DNA from: Acidobacteriota bacterium
Lineage (GTDB): Bacteria; Acidobacteriota; UBA890
Assembly (NCBI GenBank): GCA_022563115.1
Contig: JADFNY010000052.1
Coordinates: 1-13,395 of the forward strand
Reading direction: 5' to 3'
Length of the DNA: 13,395 bases
Below the pieces are notes generated by a model. The model saw nothing but the letters and a program-made list of their open reading frames with translations, made no database searches and was not told where the DNA came from. Positions 1 through 7,624 of this stretch are shown one piece after another. Every line of letters starts with the position of its first letter. The stretch's first letter is position 1. The position numbers and the translations under genes are program-made.

Positions 1-2
1 TG

Positions 3-1829
3 TTCTACGGCATGTCCGGGATGGTTCTGGTCGTCGTCTGCTTGAACGTGGCAGGCATGGTGCTGGTCCGAAGCGCGACACGCGAACACGAACTGGCGAT
101 GCGCCAGGCCGTGGGCGCCAGCCGAAGCCGGCTCATGGGATACCTCATGTCCGAGGCGGTCGTCCTGGCGCTCGCCGGGGGTAGTCTCAGCGTGGCGGTC
201 GTCTACGGCGGATCTGTAACCCTGGCATGGTGGTTCGAGGGGCCCGTCCCCGACGCGCTGAGGTTGAACGCGTCGAGAGTGGCCGTCTGCATCGCGCTTT
301 CTCTCGCCACGACTCTTGTATTCGGGTTGCTGCCGTCGATCCGCTTCAGTCGTGCGACGATGGTCACGGCGATCAAGGATGACGCCGGCGGCGGCGGCTG
401 GCGAGTCGGTCGCGTCCATCGACTGGCGGCCGCTCTTCAAGTCGGTATCGCGCTGCCGTTCCTGGTGTTGGGTGGTCTGCTCTTCGATGGAGCACGTACG
501 GCTGCCACCGTCGACCTCGGGTTTGAGCCCGATGGGTTGTTCGCGTCGGCGATTAGCGTCTCGGCTGCCGGATACGCGGACGAGGACGCCGGATTCTTCC
601 TCCGCGGCGTCCAGGACAATCTTCGACAGGCCAGCGGCGTGACCTCGGTGACCGTGGCCGACGGCTTGCCACTCGACTACAACCTACGCCGCAGTTACGT
701 GTCTCTGGTCGGCGACGAAGCGCAGGTGAGAGCACACACGAAGCGTGTCGGTGAGGGCTATCTGGCGACGCTTGGCACGCCACTGCTACGCGGTCGCGGC
801 ATCACCGACAACGACCACGCCGGAGCCCAGCTCGTGGCGATCCTCTCCGAATCACTCGCGACGCAGCTCTTCCCAGGCAGCGATGCGCTGGGCCAACGTG
901 TCGCGTCCGCCTTGCAGGGGAATGAGAAGAAGGTGTTCACGGTGGTGGGCGTCACCGTCGATGTCGTCACGTCACAAATGCAAACCTCGCGACCCCAGAT
1001 CTTCGTGCCTTTGGCGCAACACCCTGCGCCGCGGGTGTTCCTGATCGCGCGCGCCTCCGCGGATTCCCCCTCGATGACGACGGCCTTCGAGGAGGTCATC
1101 GCCGACCTCGATCCCGACTTCAGCCGGCCGAACGTCGTGACGGGTGCAGCGTTGGTTCGTGACAACATCGGCGACCTGCTCCAGCAGTCGACCCTCGCCA
1201 TCGCCGTCGCCGCCGTCGCGCTGACCTTGTCGGCCTTGGGCATCTACGGCGTCGTGGCGTTCATGGTCGCCGCGCGCACGCGCGAGATGGGCGTGCGGAT
1301 AGCACTGGGGGCGACTCGCCGCCGCGTCGTGAACATGGTCCTGATCGACACCTGCAAGCTCACCCTGCCGGGCCTGGCGGTCGGCCTGCTCCTTGCGATC
1401 ATCTCGGTTCGGCAGACGGACCTGTTCTGGTACCGACTCGGCGGGGTCGAGCCTGTCGCCTACGCCCTCGCGGTCGCTGCGGCGCTGGCCGTTGCGCTCC
1501 TCGCAAGCCTCCCATCGGCCTACCGCGCGGCAGCGGTCGAACCCATTGACGCCATCCGCCCTTATGCTCTCGCCAGGGCTTCTGCTATGTTTTCGAGCCC
1601 TCGCTCGAGGAGGCTCCTGGGGGTCGCGACGTTCATGCGCATACGTCCAGCGCCACCGGTACCGTACGACGATCCCGGGCTGAGGAAGACCTTGGCGTTC
1701 TCCGCCAGCCAACGCTGCACGACAGACTCGGGCGTGACCGATCGGCCCGTCGTCTCCCACACTTGGGCAGCCTCCTCCTTGGCGCCAATCCTCTCCACGA
1801 CTCCGCTGACATCGAGCCAGGCCAAGTAG
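3..1829 (+). CDS. MacB/FtsX-type ABC transporter permease (ADOP-like), 5'-truncated by the window edge
   Basis: Inner-membrane permease of the MacB/FtsX class, which couples cytoplasmic ATP hydrolysis to work on periplasmic substrates or exporters. The reading frame is open at base 3 (F-Y-G before the first Met at 12), so the N-terminus is missing. Visible in order: the end of the first FtsX domain, with a TM helix then the coupling-helix signature REHELAMRQAVGASRSRL near 80-135; two more TM segments to about 365; a TM anchor near 430-490; a periplasmic MacB-like domain to about 1180; and a second FtsX domain with REMGVRIALGATRRR near 1281-1325 and three TM helices. Two FtsX halves in one chain is the layout of acidobacterial duplicated orphan permeases. 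No ATPase gene is visible. The family usually ends shortly after a VEPIDAIR-like motif, here near 1560, but the frame stays open to 1829, antisense to the neighbouring PLP-enzyme gene. The last ~88 residues are probably non-homologous tail. Family call is firm; substrate unknown. Confidence 0.93.
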   Translation, partial: FYGMSGMVLVVVCLNVAGMVLVRSATREHELAMRQAVGASRSRLMGYLMSEAVVLALAGGSLSVAVVYGGSVTLAWWFEGPVPDALRLNASRVAVCIALSLATTLVFGLLPSIRFSRATMVTAIKDDAGGGGWRVGRVHRLAAALQVGIALPFLVLGGLLFDGARTAATVDLGFEPDGLFASAISVSAAGYADEDAGFFLRGVQDNLRQASGVTSVTVADGLPLDYNLRRSYVSLVGDEAQVRAHTKRVGEGYLATLGTPLLRGRGITDNDHAGAQLVAILSESLATQLFPGSDALGQRVASALQGNEKKVFTVVGVTVDVVTSQMQTSRPQIFVPLAQHPAPRVFLIARASADSPSMTTAFEEVIADLDPDFSRPNVVTGAALVRDNIGDLLQQSTLAIAVAAVALTLSALGIYGVVAFMVAARTREMGVRIALGATRRRVVNMVLIDTCKLTLPGLAVGLLLAIISVRQTDLFWYRLGGVEPVAYALAVAAALAVALLASLPSAYRAAAVEPIDAIRPYALARASAMFSSPRSRRLLGVATFMRIRPAPPVPYDDPGLRKTLAFSASQRCTTDSGVTDRPVVSHTWAASSLAPILSTTPLTSSQAK

Positions 1830-2914
1830 GTCCCCTGCGCCTTCGTGTAGTCGACGAGAGGGATGTTGTCCCGGATGTAGGTCGCGGCGAAGGCGTGGTT
1901 GGCGTCGATGTACGGAATCAACTCATCCAGCCAGTCGTCGCCTTCGGTCAGCACCGCCTGGTTGGCCACCACACCCAACGTGTTCAGGTCCGCCTTCGTG
2001 TTCGACCGAACCCGCTCGAGGTAGTCCCGATTCGTGGAGAAGTACCAGGCCGCCTTCATGGCCGAGAGGCTGAAGCTCTTGCTGGCGGCCTTGAACGTGA
2101 GGCTGTTGGCGACGATGTCGCGGTTCGGGAGGCTGGCGAAAGGCGTGTAGTTGTTGCCGCTCGTGACGAAGTCGCAGTGGATCTCGTCCGCCAGCACTAC
2201 GACGCGGTGCCGCAGGCAGATCTCGCCGACGCGCGTCATGTCCTCTGGCGACCAGACGTTGCCCGTGGGGTTCTGCGGATTGCAGAAAATGCACACGTTG
2301 GCGCGCCTGGCCCGGCGCTCGAAGTCCTCGAAGTCGATCTCATACCGTCCGTCGACGAGCTTCATCGGGCTGTCGTCGGGTACCGTCCGCGTGAAGCGGA
2401 GATCGCTGTAGAAGCCGCCGTAGATCGGCGACGCCATGAGGACCCTGCTTCCCGGCGGCGCGAACGTGTGAAGCGCCGCGATCAGCGCCGGGTGTACACC
2501 GGTCGTCAGTACGACTGACTCCGGGTCGATATCGAGGTCGTAGCGCCGCTTGTTCCAGTCGACGATGGCCTCGACGTACGAGGCCGGCCTCCTCAGGTAG
2601 CCCCAATTCTCGTGTTTGCACCGCTCGGCGAGCGCTCGGGTGATACAGGGCGCAGCTCGGAAATCCTGGTCGGCGATTCCCATGCCGACCTCGATCTCGG
2701 TGCCGAATTGAGCGATCGCTCCATCCCACTTGGTGCAGTCGGTCCCGACCCGGTCGTAGATCTCGTCGAAGTCGAACTTCTGCCGTTCCTGGGCGAAGTC
2801 GAAGGCTGTCGCTTCGGCCGCCGCCACCGGTTTAGCGCCGACTGCGCCCAGGAGCGCCGTCGCTCCCGCGTTCCTCAGGAACGCCCTGCGGTCGAGTCCT
2901 CGCTTCCGTGACAT
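1562..2914 (-). CDS. Tat-exported MalY/PatB-like PLP-dependent aminotransferase-fold enzyme (putative C-S lyase)
   Basis: A 450-residue fold-type I PLP enzyme most like the MalY/PatB group, whose members cleave C-S bonds of cystathionine or cysteine conjugates by beta-elimination, though some are transaminases. Catalytic features visible: NPTGNVW at 215-221, LADEIH with the pyridine-binding Asp243, the PLP-lysine motif SKSF at 278-281 (Lys279), and a C-terminal RMN with the probable carboxylate-binding Arg426. The N-terminus LDRRAFLRNAGATALLGAVG is a twin-arginine signal followed by an A-rich cleavage region (about 30-34), so the enzyme should be exported folded with its cofactor. The start at 2914 is chosen because GAGGAGG sits five bases upstream and the Tat signal follows directly; an in-frame Met at 2980 would add an unlikely leader. 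It lies 185 bases after the molybdoenzyme gene on the same strand and may be co-transcribed. Export of such an enzyme is unusual. Substrate not determined. Confidence 0.92.
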   Translation of the reverse strand: MSRKRGLDRRAFLRNAGATALLGAVGAKPVAAAEATAFDFAQERQKFDFDEIYDRVGTDCTKWDGAIAQFGTEIEVGMGIADQDFRAAPCITRALAERCKHENWGYLRRPASYVEAIVDWNKRRYDLDIDPESVVLTTGVHPALIAALHTFAPPGSRVLMASPIYGGFYSDLRFTRTVPDDSPMKLVDGRYEIDFEDFERRARRANVCIFCNPQNPTGNVWSPEDMTRVGEICLRHRVVVLADEIHCDFVTSGNNYTPFASLPNRDIVANSLTFKAASKSFSLSAMKAAWYFSTNRDYLERVRSNTKADLNTLGVVANQAVLTEGDDWLDELIPYIDANHAFAATYIRDNIPLVDYTKAQGTYLAWLDVSGVVERIGAKEEAAQVWETTGRSVTPESVVQRWLAENAKVFLSPGSSYGTGGAGRMRMNVATPRSLLERGLENIAEALARA

Positions 2915-3099
2915 AGTTGCCTCCTCGTCGTCGGATCTGATGACTTCGCCCAACATCCTACGAAAGAGACGCCGTGGCAAGCTGCGACCTTCGCGATACT
3001 GCTCCGGGCGTCCACATCACCTCGCCCCTGTAAGCTGCTCCTGCCTTCCGACTACAATCCTGGCGGCTCTTTTCCTCGCAGGAAGCCGGCTGGGCGAGG

Positions 3100-4263
3100 C
3101 TACGAAACCATCACGCGGCGTGGAAACTGGCCGTTGTTTTCCCACGTCGTTTTCTTTGATTCGAGATCGGCTTGTACTGGCTGGACCTTGCCGTTGGTGT
3201 CGATCGCGCGAGATGTGATGGTGTGCTCCCCCGGCGTCGCTCCTTCCCACCGGTAGGTGAAGAGTTGCCACGAATACCTCGTGTTGCGCTCATCGAGAGT
3301 GGCACGATTCCAGCGCCCGTCATCGATGTGCACCTCAATCCTGTCGAGCGCCGTGCCGTCGGTGAGGGCGAAACCGTGGATGGTGTGATGGGCCGGGCCG
3401 CGCGTCACGCGGCAGATGACCGACTTGAGCTTGATGCGGGTGATGGACGTCTCGGTTGCCTTGACGCTGTCTCCGACCGCTTCGTCACGCAGCGTCACGT
3501 ATTCCCTGGCCATGAACTTACCCATGAACCGGTCTCTTTGCACATGGATCTGTTCCAACCACTTCACCTGCGCGACGCCATACCAACCGGGGATGATCAG
3601 CCGCAGCGGCGCTCCCTGGTTGACCGTCAGCGGCTCACCGTTGAGCTCGTAGGCGAGCATCGTGTCGTCGCCCAGAGCGTCGTCGAGCGACAGGCTACGG
3701 GCGAATTGCTGCTCCACATCCCAGCTTCTGCCGCGCACCGTGATCGTCTCCTCCCCGCGGTCGGCGCCGAAGAAAACGACCTCCCGTCCGCCGGGCTCCA
3801 CGCCGATGTCCTCCAACAGCGCCTTGAGGCTGGTGCCGCCCCAGAGGCCGTTGCTGACCAAGCCGTGGAAGCGGCGCCCGCTGTTGCCCGAGCACTCGTA
3901 AGCGCAAGCCAATTCGATTCGCGGTCTGCTCCGGATGTCGGCCATCGACATCTTCTGCGGACGTGAAACGAGCCCGCTGATCTCGACTTGATGGCTCGAC
4001 CTGTTGACCTCGGGCTGGCCGTAGTGCTGGATCGTGAAGAACTCGTCCGCCGGCGTGAAAAAGTCGTTGATGTTGCGGATGTCGACGAATCGAACGATCG
4101 GGCTGGGATTCGTGACGTACTCGTCGGGCATGTCCGCGAACGGGACCAGTGTTTCTTCCTGAGCCCACGACCCTAGCGCCCATTCCGGGGCGCCCAACGT
4201 CGCCGCCCCGGCGATCACCGCGCCTCCTCTGACCACCTCTCGCCGCGTCATCTTGTTCGCCAT
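3100..4263 (-). CDS. Tat-exported sulfite-oxidase-family molybdopterin oxidoreductase
   Basis: A 387-residue periplasmic molybdenum enzyme of the sulfite oxidase/SorA/SoxC family. The start at 4263 has AAAGGAG seven bases upstream and opens a twin-arginine leader (MTRREVVRGGAVIAGAA). The Moco domain covers about 50-260: the molybdenum-ligating cysteine is Cys124 in YECSGNSGR, W141 lies in LWGGTSLKALL, and PLRLIIPGWYGVAQVKWLE at 219-237 is the conserved core. Tyr255 in FMAREY aligns with the active-site tyrosine. The C-terminal 272-385 is a Mo-co dimerisation domain, which separates it from the shorter MsrP/YedY type. No haem domain or CXXCH is present, so an external electron acceptor is needed, and no cytochrome gene is next to it. 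Oddity: where classical enzymes have F-x-x-R-N-H, this one reads FFTIQH (75-80), apparently replacing the sulfite-binding Arg by Ile78. Sulfite may therefore not be the substrate. Family call is strong, reaction uncertain. Confidence 0.92.
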   Translation of the reverse strand: MANKMTRREVVRGGAVIAGAATLGAPEWALGSWAQEETLVPFADMPDEYVTNPSPIVRFVDIRNINDFFTPADEFFTIQHYGQPEVNRSSHQVEISGLVSRPQKMSMADIRSRPRIELACAYECSGNSGRRFHGLVSNGLWGGTSLKALLEDIGVEPGGREVVFFGADRGEETITVRGRSWDVEQQFARSLSLDDALGDDTMLAYELNGEPLTVNQGAPLRLIIPGWYGVAQVKWLEQIHVQRDRFMGKFMAREYVTLRDEAVGDSVKATETSITRIKLKSVICRVTRGPAHHTIHGFALTDGTALDRIEVHIDDGRWNRATLDERNTRYSWQLFTYRWEGATPGEHTITSRAIDTNGKVQPVQADLESKKTTWENNGQFPRRVMVS

Positions 4264-4291
4264 CGTCGATCTCCTTTGAGTGCCAGCTTTG

Positions 4292-4319
4292 CCGACCCCT
4301 TGACGTGCCAAGGGGTCGG
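4292..4319 (-). other. perfect 10-bp inverted repeat (hairpin) between the small frame and the molybdoenzyme gene
   Basis: The arms CCGACCCCTT (4292-4301) and AAGGGGTCGG (4310-4319) are exact reverse complements with an 8-base loop. The hairpin begins immediately after the stop codon of the putative 37-residue frame and ends 28 bases before the molybdoenzyme ATG. No T-run follows on the minus strand, so it is not a standard intrinsic terminator. It could be an mRNA-stabilising hairpin, an attenuator in the leader, or an operator. Confidence 0.6.
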
Positions 4320-4433
4320 TCAACTTGCTGGGCGATATGGTCGCTCGCCCCCGCCGAGTAGCGTCAGGATGCTGACCGCCAACAGAAGGACGCCGGCGGC
4401 TACGATCAGGAGCCCTGAGCCTGAATCTACCAT
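4320..4433 (-). CDS. possible 37-residue single-pass membrane peptide
   Basis: A short frame starting ATG at 4433 and ending TGA at 4320-4322. It encodes a polar start (MVDSGSG), a hydrophobic stretch of about 20 residues (LLIVAAGVLLLAVSILTLL) and a short basic tail (GGGERPYRPAS), the shape of a one-helix membrane protein. It lies 56 bases upstream of the molybdoenzyme start on the same strand. A longer in-frame start at 4508 exists, but the extra 25 residues are not hydrophobic and look unstructured. The ribosome site is weak (GAGAGG about nine bases upstream). I recognise no family. It could be a membrane partner of the molybdoenzyme or a chance frame; the hydrophobic core and its position are the only support. 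Confidence 0.35.
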   Translation of the reverse strand: MVDSGSGLLIVAAGVLLLAVSILTLLGGGERPYRPAS

Positions 4434-4545
4434 CCAGGAAACCCTCTCGGCCGGGCGGCAGCTACTTGCTGCAGTCAACTGAGTCCGACAATGGACCGCC
4501 GTATCCAAGGGCCAAGATGTTCGAAGTCGGCGATTCCCTCGAGTG

Positions 4546-6150
4546 TCAGGTCACCTGTAGGAGATGGTCCGGAAGTATCGCTTGTGGCCGCTGGCGGATG
4601 AATCGCAACGCAAGTTCACTACCGAGGCGAGCTATGCGTTTGCTCTTTGTTTCGCTCACCGTTCCTTCCTGCGCTAGTCCCTGTCGCTGATAGCGATTGT
4701 TCATGTTCCTTGAAAGGATGATGAAGCCGAGCATCCGTCTCCAGCTTCCAAGGGGTAGGAATTCTTTGCGACGCCAGATGTTTCGCAGCGTGTAGAACTC
4801 GTCCCATGCTCGGTGGGTGATGTCGAGAAGCTCACGTTCGCCCGGTGGACCGTCGAAATGCGGATGTCCTTCCCATACGATGCGCGGGTTTGTGGGATCG
4901 AGCCAGTAGCCGATCTCTTCTGGCGAGAGATGCTCTCGTACCCAATCGGGAGCCCCAAAGGTCTTGAGCCGTAGCGGCCCGATCCCTTTTTTGATGTTGA
5001 ACCAGTCTTTGGTCCCCGGAAGAACGTTCAGGGTCGGGAACTGGCCGATGGCCAGATTGAGATCCGGGACAACATCGATCGTCTCGCGGAGGCTTCGGGG
5101 AGTGTTTCCTGGAAGCCCCATGATGACGGATCCCAAGACAAATGGAACGTACTCGGTGATCTGCGCAAGCTTTTCCTCGAGCTCCTCCCCGGCATAGTTC
5201 CACCCTTTGTCGATGCTATCGAGCCCCTCTTGTGTGACCGACTCAATGCCGATCAGCGCTCCATAAACGCGTGCCTTGTTCATTGCTCTCAGATATTCCT
5301 CGTCATCGGCAACTTCCATGACGATTTGCGTCCCGAACATCATGTCGGGCGGTGTCTCGTTGGCAAGGCGATCGAGGAATTGCAATCGTTGTTGTCGCCC
5401 TTGTTCGAGTCCCTTCCTGTGCTCGGGAGCTTTCCTGGCAATGTCCTGGACGGAGTAGGGGTAGAAGTTGTCATCGGCAAGAATGACCAGGCGAAAGCCG
5501 GCGGCGTAGAGATATTGAAGTTCGGCGATGACGTCATCATCCCCTGCTCGGCGTGGCTTGCGTCCATCCTGAACCCACACGGAGCAAAACGAGCAGCTTT
5601 TCATGCAACCGCGTACCGTTTGTACCGTTGGAGTAACGTAGCGGTCGAGATGCGGAAGAAGGTCCCAGCGCGCGCGAACGAATGCCGATGCGGGCACCAG
5701 CCCACCGTTGTAGCTCGCCTTGAGTTTTCTCGTGGCATGGTCGCGGACTGCTTGAGGCCAGCTAACTTCGCCATCTCCCTTAACGATGGCGTCGGCGCAT
5801 TGGAGTCTTAGCGGTTCATCCCCCACGCTCTTGACGTGGGCGCCCCCCATGACGACCGTCGCTCCGTGGCGTTGGCGGAGTTCTCGAGCAAGCTCATAGG
5901 CGCTGAGAGCGACAGAGGTAAAAGCAGATATTCCGACGAGATCCCCCGCTCGTACTTCGTCGAACGGGAACGGCTCGATGGACATGTCGACAATACGGAG
6001 GTTCTCGATTTCATCTAGTTGCGGTGTGCATGCCGCCAGTACCGGCAGGACGCGCGATGTGATCATCGCCGACCCGATGCGCTCACTATCTCTTGCCGGC
6101 ATGACGAGAAAGACGTTGAACGACTTCCGACGCGCTTGGACAATGTTCAT
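4546..6150 (-). CDS. B12-binding-domain radical SAM enzyme, probable class B methyltransferase-like
   Basis: A 534-residue protein with an N-terminal cobalamin-binding Rossmann domain (about 10-140), seen in the pattern VGISAFTSVALSAYELARE, VVMGGAH at 99-105 and ADAIVKGDGE at 119-128. The usual DxHxxG motif is not seen, which fits the base-off binding of many radical SAM members. The radical SAM domain follows, with its 4Fe-4S ligands in RGCMKSCSFC (Cys182, Cys186, Cys189; CxxxCxxC), LADDNFYP at 224-231, and GIESVTQEGL at 301-310. This domain order is that of class B radical SAM methyltransferases, but related enzymes do ring contractions or other chemistry. The start at 6150 has AGGAAAG six bases upstream; there is no signal peptide, so it is cytoplasmic. 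It stands apart from its neighbours by a 155-base upstream gap and by visibly lower third-position GC. No biosynthetic partner genes are visible, so the substrate is unknown. Confidence 0.9.
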   Translation of the reverse strand: MNIVQARRKSFNVFLVMPARDSERIGSAMITSRVLPVLAACTPQLDEIENLRIVDMSIEPFPFDEVRAGDLVGISAFTSVALSAYELARELRQRHGATVVMGGAHVKSVGDEPLRLQCADAIVKGDGEVSWPQAVRDHATRKLKASYNGGLVPASAFVRARWDLLPHLDRYVTPTVQTVRGCMKSCSFCSVWVQDGRKPRRAGDDDVIAELQYLYAAGFRLVILADDNFYPYSVQDIARKAPEHRKGLEQGRQQRLQFLDRLANETPPDMMFGTQIVMEVADDEEYLRAMNKARVYGALIGIESVTQEGLDSIDKGWNYAGEELEEKLAQITEYVPFVLGSVIMGLPGNTPRSLRETIDVVPDLNLAIGQFPTLNVLPGTKDWFNIKKGIGPLRLKTFGAPDWVREHLSPEEIGYWLDPTNPRIVWEGHPHFDGPPGERELLDITHRAWDEFYTLRNIWRRKEFLPLGSWRRMLGFIILSRNMNNRYQRQGLAQEGTVSETKSKRIARLGSELALRFIRQRPQAILPDHLLQVT

Positions 6151-6305
6151 GGTTCTTTCCTGACTTGGGCCCCAGGTGTTTGGACCTTGTGCTGGAGTGT
6201 ATGCCAGCGTGCCGGGACAAGCGGAAGGCGATCAAAACGGCCTGGGGCGACAAGCACCGGAATCAGGCGAAAAAGCATGCGGGCGGCGGTTGGATACTCG
6301 ATGCC

Positions 6306-7400
6306 CTAGCGTCGGGTCGATCGGATGAACGCCCCGCCCTGCGAGACCACCGTGCCGTAGACGTTGCCCGCTGCATCGACGGCGACGCCTTCCGGGTTCG
6401 AGCCATTGGGGTACTTGGAAACCATCCCGTTGATCAAGTAATCGACGATCCCGGTTCTCAGGCTGCCGACGCGAATCCCGGTGATCCAACCCGGGTTCTG
6501 CGAGTTCCCGAACAGGGACTCGGAGTCGGCGACGTAGATCGTGTCGTCGTCGGTGATGTAGATGCCGCTCGGCCGTCCGAACTGCCTGAGCTCTCCGATG
6601 TACGTGCCGTCGAGCTCGAAGATCTGTAACCGGTTGTTTCCGCGATCGCCGACGATCAGCCGGCCTTGAGAGTCGATGTCCACGGCGTGTGGGGTGCGCA
6701 TCTCGCCGGGACCGGATCCGAGCCTGCCCCAGGAGGTGATGAAGTTCCCGTCGCTATCGAACTTCGCGATGCGTGCAACCGTCTCCGGGGGAGCGTTAAG
6801 ATTCTGACCGCCGTGGCCGTCGCCCACGTAGACGTTGCCATCCGCGTCGGTCACCACGTCGTTGGGCGTGTTGAGGAGCGGGCCCCGGCCATCTCCCGGC
6901 GAGCCGGGTCGACCGAGCGTGAGGAGGATGTCGCCGTCCGGACTGAGCTTGATGACCACATGACCCATGCCCGCGCTCGCCGGATTGTTGGGGTTCGGTC
7001 CCCGCGCATCGGTGACCCAGACGTTGCCATCACGGTCCACATGGATCCCATGGGGGAAGAGAAACAACCCGCCGCCCATGCTGGCGACCACGTTGCCTTG
7101 CGGATCGATCTTGAGGATCGGATCGAGATCGGACCCGGCGCAGGAGTTGGCGCCGCATCGGTCGATCGCCCAGATGTGCCGGCCGTCGGGATCGATGTCG
7201 ACGCCCGCCGTTGAGCCCCAAGTCCTGCCGTCGGGCAGGTCCACCCACTCCTCACTAACGTAAGGGTCGGGCAGGCCATTCAACGGGTAGATGTTCGGCA
7301 GGCGCTCCAGGACCTGAGCGTCGGCGACCGCTGGAGTCGACACGATCAGCGCGGCGATGGCTGCCACCACGAACGATGCTACCGGCTTCGAGAATTTCAT
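6306..7400 (-). CDS. secreted NHL-repeat beta-propeller, peptidylglycine alpha-amidating lyase (PAL)-like
   Basis: A 364-residue exported propeller. The start at 7400 has GGAGGAG four bases upstream; an extra 15 in-frame residues before it are polar and were left out. The signal peptide covers about 1-28 (MKFSKP, hydrophobic core, ADA). Repeats with the P-x-G/D-I/V-x-x-D-x-x-G-x-x-Y/W-V-x-D pattern lie at 65-82, 115-131 (FPHGIHVDRDGNVWVTD), 177-195, 235-261 and 276-293, with a last one at 335-350, consistent with a six-bladed NHL propeller. The repeat wording, including PHGI (His118), SDGNFITSWG and PHAVDID (His238), is close to the lyase half of eukaryotic peptidylglycine amidating enzyme, whose zinc is held by histidines. 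A third metal histidine is not certain, so enzymatic activity is not proven. It is divergently transcribed from the S51-like gene and may share its regulatory spacer. Confidence 0.88.
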   Translation of the reverse strand: MKFSKPVASFVVAAIAALIVSTPAVADAQVLERLPNIYPLNGLPDPYVSEEWVDLPDGRTWGSTAGVDIDPDGRHIWAIDRCGANSCAGSDLDPILKIDPQGNVVASMGGGLFLFPHGIHVDRDGNVWVTDARGPNPNNPASAGMGHVVIKLSPDGDILLTLGRPGSPGDGRGPLLNTPNDVVTDADGNVYVGDGHGGQNLNAPPETVARIAKFDSDGNFITSWGRLGSGPGEMRTPHAVDIDSQGRLIVGDRGNNRLQIFELDGTYIGELRQFGRPSGIYITDDDTIYVADSESLFGNSQNPGWITGIRVGSLRTGIVDYLINGMVSKYPNGSNPEGVAVDAAGNVYGTVVSQGGAFIRSTRR

Positions 7401-7624
7401 CCTGCTCCTCCTGGGTGTCTGCTTCTGGTTGCATGGCGGGATCAAGCGACTCCTATCCTACTGCGGCGCGCGCGCCGGAGTCATGGGCGCGACGTTTCAG
7501 CGCCTGTCCGTCTGCCGCGGGGATGACGGCGCGTTCCGCTATCATCCGGAACATCATGGGACTTCGCTGCAGATGGGCGAGCTGGAGCTGCTGCCTGCAG
7601 CTAACACAGAGCGAGGAGTTTGGG
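7401..7624. promoter_or_regulatory. divergent spacer between the NHL/PAL-like and S51-like genes
   Basis: These 224 bases separate two genes that start outward, so promoters for both must lie here or within the flanking coding ends; no convincing -35/-10 pair could be picked. The right part holds nested inverted repeats: GCTGCAG (7566-7572) with CTGCAGC (7595-7601), and a tighter AGCTGC/GCAGCT hairpin at 7586-7602. Both end a few bases before the ribosome site (GAGGAG, ending at 7618) of the S51-like gene, where a leader hairpin or a repressor site could act. Confidence 0.5.

Noticed and set aside
972..1760. Minus-strand frame of 262 codons across the permease
   Set aside because: The permease's two FtsX domains read clearly in the other direction; this frame is low-complexity R/D/G/E.
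1763..2518. Plus-strand frame of 251 codons opposite the PLP-enzyme gene
   Set aside because: It is a mirror of the PLP-enzyme codons, rich in R, V, D and E, with no motif.
3065..3090. Bulged hairpin after the molybdoenzyme stop as a terminator
   Set aside because: The stem is short (TTCCT-cgc-AGGAA, with a bulge before an outer GCCG pairing) and no T-run follows on the minus strand; support is too weak.
3172..3966. Plus-strand frame of 264 codons opposite the molybdoenzyme
   Set aside because: It lies wholly within the coding region of a well-supported gene. Its product has no recognisable domain or ribosome site.
4470..4495. GCAGTCAACTGAGTCCGA as a further copy of the IS6-like end
   Set aside because: Only the first eight or so bases line up with the 8590 copy. 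There is no GG terminus and the following conserved bases are absent.
6165..6215. Promoter-like TTGTCC ... TACACT for the radical SAM gene
   Set aside because: The gap between the two boxes is about 13 bases, too short for a sigma-70-type promoter.
6165..6300. Plus-strand frame in the radical SAM upstream spacer (contains MPACRDKRKAIKTAWG)
   Set aside because: It reads like a short basic protein at first but runs on into antisense of the NHL gene. It has only a TTG start, no ribosome site and no family I know.
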